From assembly GCF_900156895.1 (NCBI RefSeq), contig NZ_FTPD01000015.1, forward strand, positions 158,173-222,172: DNA of 64,000 nt. The letters run 5' to 3'. The position numbers were made by a program, and so were the translations under genes. Under the pieces are notes generated by a model. That model saw nothing but the letters and a program-made list of their open reading frames with translations, was not told the origin of the DNA and did not search any database. The first letter of the stretch is position 1. Every line of letters begins with the position of its first letter. Positions 61,932 through 64,000 of the stretch are shown here, piece after piece. This stretch comes from Mesorhizobium prunaredense (lineage in GTDB: Bacteria; Pseudomonadota; Alphaproteobacteria; Rhizobiales; Rhizobiaceae).

Positions 61932-63251
61932 TTATGATGACATCGCTGCGTCGGCCGCCTCGGCGGCGCGCCGCCTCAACAGGGCATGTTCCCGCCTGTT
62001 GCCCGCCAGCGCCGCGGCTGCTTCGAACGCGGCGCGCGCCTCCTCGTAGCGGCCGAGTTTGCGGAGCAGGTCGCCGCGAACGCTCGGCAGCAGGTGATAG
62101 CCTTTGAGCGCCGGCTCGCGCGAAAGGCGGTCCACGATCACCAGCGCCACTTCTGGGCCCTCGGCCATGCCGACGGCAACCGCGCGGTTGAGGTCGATGA
62201 TTGGCGAGCGCACGACAGCCGCCAGCTCCGCATAAAGTCCGGCGATGCGCGACCAGTCGGTATCACTTGCCGTCCTCGCCTGGGCGTGGCAGGCGATAAT
62301 CGCCGCCTGTAGGGCGTAAATGCCGCCCGCTCCGCCTAGATCGCGCGCTCGCCCGAGCGCCTGCATCCCGCGCCGGATCTGGAGCTGGTCCCAGAGTGCG
62401 CGGTTCTGGTCCAGCATGAGGATTGGCTCGCCCTCGGCGTCAGTACGAGCCGCCGTGCGCGAGGCGTTCAGCTCCATCAGAGCGAGCAGTCCATGGGCTT
62501 CGGGCTCGTGCGGCACGATGGAGGTGAGCACGCGGCCCATGCGAAGCGCTTCATTGCAGAGCTGGGGGCGCAGCCAGTCCTCGCCGCGCGCCGCGGTGTA
62601 GCCTTCGTTGAAGATGAGGTAGACGACCTCCAGCACCGAGGAGAGCCGCTTTGAGAGCTCCTCGCCGCTTGGGGTCTCGTAGGCCAGCCCCGATTCCGAA
62701 AGAGTCCGCTTCGCGCGCACGATGCGCTGGGCGATCGTCGCCTCCGGCAACAGGAAGGCCCTGGCGATCTCCTCGGTTGTCAGGCCGCAGATCATCCGCA
62801 GTTCCAGCGCCGCGCGCGCCTCGCGCGACAGTCGCGGGTGACAGGCGGTGAAGATGAGTCGAAGTAGTTCATCGCCTATGTCGTCGTCCAGGGCCGAGTC
62901 GAGGTCGGGCATGGCCTGCTGCTCCTCCTCCATGTCCCAGGCGATAATGTCGTGCTTGCGCTCGAGCATCCGGCTGCGGCGCAGATGATCCAGGGCCCGG
63001 CGCTTGGCGGTCGCCATCAGCCAGGCGCCGGGTTTTTCCGGAACGCCTGTGGCGGGCCACCGCTCAAGGGCGGCCAGCAGGGCTTCCTGCGTCAAATCCT
63101 CGGCCAACGGCACATCGCGCAGCATCCTCGCCAGACTGGTGATCAGGCGGGGCTGCTCGATCCGCCACACGGCGAGGATCGTGCGATGGGCGTCGGCGAC
63201 CGTCATGGCCGCCGACGCCGTCTGCAGGAACGTCGCCTCAAGGGCCGGCAA
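61932..63251 (-). CDS. ECF sigma factor of the ECF42 type, with C-terminal helical extension
   Basis: A protein of up to 439 residues. Sigma region 2 is RMLRDVPLAEDLTQEALLAA and AWLMATAKRRALDHLRRSRM; region 4 is CGLTTEEIARAFLLPEATIA. The long extension (about 200-430), with VYLIFNEGYTAARGEDWLRP and repeats of helical type, is typical of ECF42. These sigma factors have no anti-sigma factor and pair with YciI-like (DGPF) proteins, as here. Met 63251 overlaps the yciI-like stop by 14 bases; Met 63206 (MTVADAHRTI) is an equally good start. Targets are probably stress-response genes. Confidence 0.93.
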   Translation of the reverse strand: MPALEATFLQTASAAMTVADAHRTILAVWRIEQPRLITSLARMLRDVPLAEDLTQEALLAALERWPATGVPEKPGAWLMATAKRRALDHLRRSRMLERKHDIIAWDMEEEQQAMPDLDSALDDDIGDELLRLIFTACHPRLSREARAALELRMICGLTTEEIARAFLLPEATIAQRIVRAKRTLSESGLAYETPSGEELSKRLSSVLEVVYLIFNEGYTAARGEDWLRPQLCNEALRMGRVLTSIVPHEPEAHGLLALMELNASRTAARTDAEGEPILMLDQNRALWDQLQIRRGMQALGRARDLGGAGGIYALQAAIIACHAQARTASDTDWSRIAGLYAELAAVVRSPIIDLNRAVAVGMAEGPEVALVIVDRLSREPALKGYHLLPSVRGDLLRKLGRYEEARAAFEAAAALAGNRREHALLRRRAAEAADAAMSS

Positions 63252-63588
63252 ACGCGCGGACCTCGCACGTGCCCTCCCAATCCGGCATGAAATCCTTGTG
63301 GAGCTGCATGAACTCGACCGCCGACGCCACGGCCTCTTCCTTGTTCCGGAACTCCATGATCGCGTAGCCGCCGATGACCTCCTTCGCCTCGACGAACGGA
63401 CCGTCGATGACGCTGAGCTTCCCCTCGGCGATGCGCACTTGTGCGCCCATCGCGACCGGCGTGAGCCCGCCCATGTCGACCATGCGGCCGGCCTTGATTT
63501 CTCGGTCGGCGAGCTTGTTCATCGCCTCGATGAGTTCCGCCGTCGGCGGTCCAGCGTGGGCGGAAGTGACGAACGACATGAAGCGCAT
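63238..63588 (-). CDS. YciI-like DGPF protein
   Basis: A 116-residue YciI/YCII-related protein with VIDGPFVEAKEVIGGYAIME, the DGPF block, and MRFMSFVTSAHAGPP at the start. Genes of this type are the regular partners of ECF42 sigma factors. Its catalytic role, if any, is unknown; it may act as a small-molecule sensor. Confidence 0.92.
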   Translation of the reverse strand: MRFMSFVTSAHAGPPTAELIEAMNKLADREIKAGRMVDMGGLTPVAMGAQVRIAEGKLSVIDGPFVEAKEVIGGYAIMEFRNKEEAVASAVEFMQLHKDFMPDWEGTCEVRAFAGP

Positions 63589-64000
63589 TTGAGAACTCCT
63601 CCTGAGGCGAGCCGCGGACGTGATGGCCGCTGAACAGTCTCGCTAATTAAGTCGACGAACCAGCCCCCGGCGGATCGACACGCGCTTTGAATAAAATCAC
63701 GCCCAGGCTGTAATGACGATGGGCGAGTGAACAAGGTTCGATTGACCAACCCCATCTAACGCCGACAGCTCCTCCAGCGTGGTGAGTTGCGTTGCCATGT
63801 CAATTTTGACGGCTAGAAGGCTGCTTGCGCATTCTTGAGGGGCAGTGGTTCTAACTTCCGCTAAGAGGTCAACTCCCGCCGTTGGCGGGTGTCAACTGAA
63901 TGGCCAGTTCTGGCGCAACGGAGCCGGCCGGGCATCGGCTCGGATTATACCGCGATGGAGCGTTCTACGTCGCAATCGGTGAAGGTTTTTCGATGCGGGC
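63589..64000. other. Right-edge region without a recognised gene
   Basis: Probably the promoter of the yciI/sigma unit, then unclear sequence. A short hairpin (CCCGCC-GTT-GGCGGG, 63875-63889) is flanked by two direct copies of GTCAACT (63868 and 63891). This could be the edge of a mobile element continuing beyond the window, but no transposase is visible. Confidence 0.35.

Noticed and set aside
63868..63897. Hairpin flanked by GTCAACT repeats as an insertion-sequence end
   Set aside because: No transposase or second end is in the window; it is kept only as a note on the edge region.

Overview
The window looks like a chromosomal or large-replicon segment of a Rhizobiales alphaproteobacterium, with a Mesorhizobium/Aminobacter/Phyllobacteriaceae flavour. 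The reasons are the high GC content, the FnrN-type regulator with an N-terminal cysteine cluster, the ccoNOQP/fixI-fixS genes, the many ABC, oxidase and aldehyde dehydrogenase catabolic genes, and the SoxXYZA set. The genus call is inference. No tRNA, rRNA or CRISPR was seen.

Left third (1-33,700) is amino-acid and acid-sugar catabolism. It starts with the N-terminus of a 3-oxo-tetronate kinase, a scrap of an FAD amine oxidase gene and an Asp/Glu-racemase family gene. Next comes a minus-strand operon of GNAT, D-threonine aldolase-like PLP enzyme, FAD oxidase and aldehyde dehydrogenase (6538 to 1696), then a type II NADH dehydrogenase. A long minus-strand operon (19712 to 8305) encodes a peptide-type ABC transporter, an FAD oxidase, threonine synthase, homoserine kinase, Kbl and Tdh; together these suggest import and breakdown of a homoserine- or threonine-yielding compound to glycine and acetyl-CoA. 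Then follow a second FAD oxidase, two tartrate/isopropylmalate dehydrogenase-like genes, an Lrp regulator, a class III aminotransferase, a HAD dehalogenase, GabD, a cupin, GhrA and an ArgE-like deacetylase. Three paralogous two-domain GNATs are spread through this part. A group II intron without an open reading frame sits just after the gabD terminator.

Middle (34,100-45,600) holds an acetaldehyde dehydrogenase locus (aldehyde dehydrogenase, DUF779, an AcoR-like regulator and a 36-codon relic of alcohol dehydrogenase). It is followed by an oxygen/NO-responsive island: FnrN, two further Crp/Fnr proteins (one NnrR-like), NsrR, a truncated hemoglobin, a DUF1858 protein, a flavin-reductase-like protein and a broken pseudoazurin. 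Several FNR (TTGAT-N4-ATCAA) and NNR (TTGCG-N4-CGCAA) palindromes lie between these genes. No nitrite, NO or N2O reductase is in the window, so this looks like an accessory or decaying denitrification/NO-response locus.

Right third (45,600-64,000) begins with a plus-strand ccoNOQP operon for cbb3 oxidase, continued by two small or membrane proteins, the copper ATPase CcoI, CcoS and a 43-residue membrane microprotein. Converging on it is a tightly overlapped minus-strand operon (59025 to 52720): a two-subunit molybdenum hydroxylase (Fe-S plus Tat-exported large subunit), a cytochrome c and a flavocytochrome c sulfide dehydrogenase, then soxX, soxY, soxZ and soxA. soxB and soxCD are absent, and SoxY lacks the usual GGCGG tail. 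A divergent OmpR-type two-component system sits upstream. This operon is the best candidate here for an undescribed system, perhaps oxidation of an organosulfur compound or aldehyde coupled to sulfide/sulfane-sulfur handling. The window closes with an ECF sigma factor/YciI-like pair.
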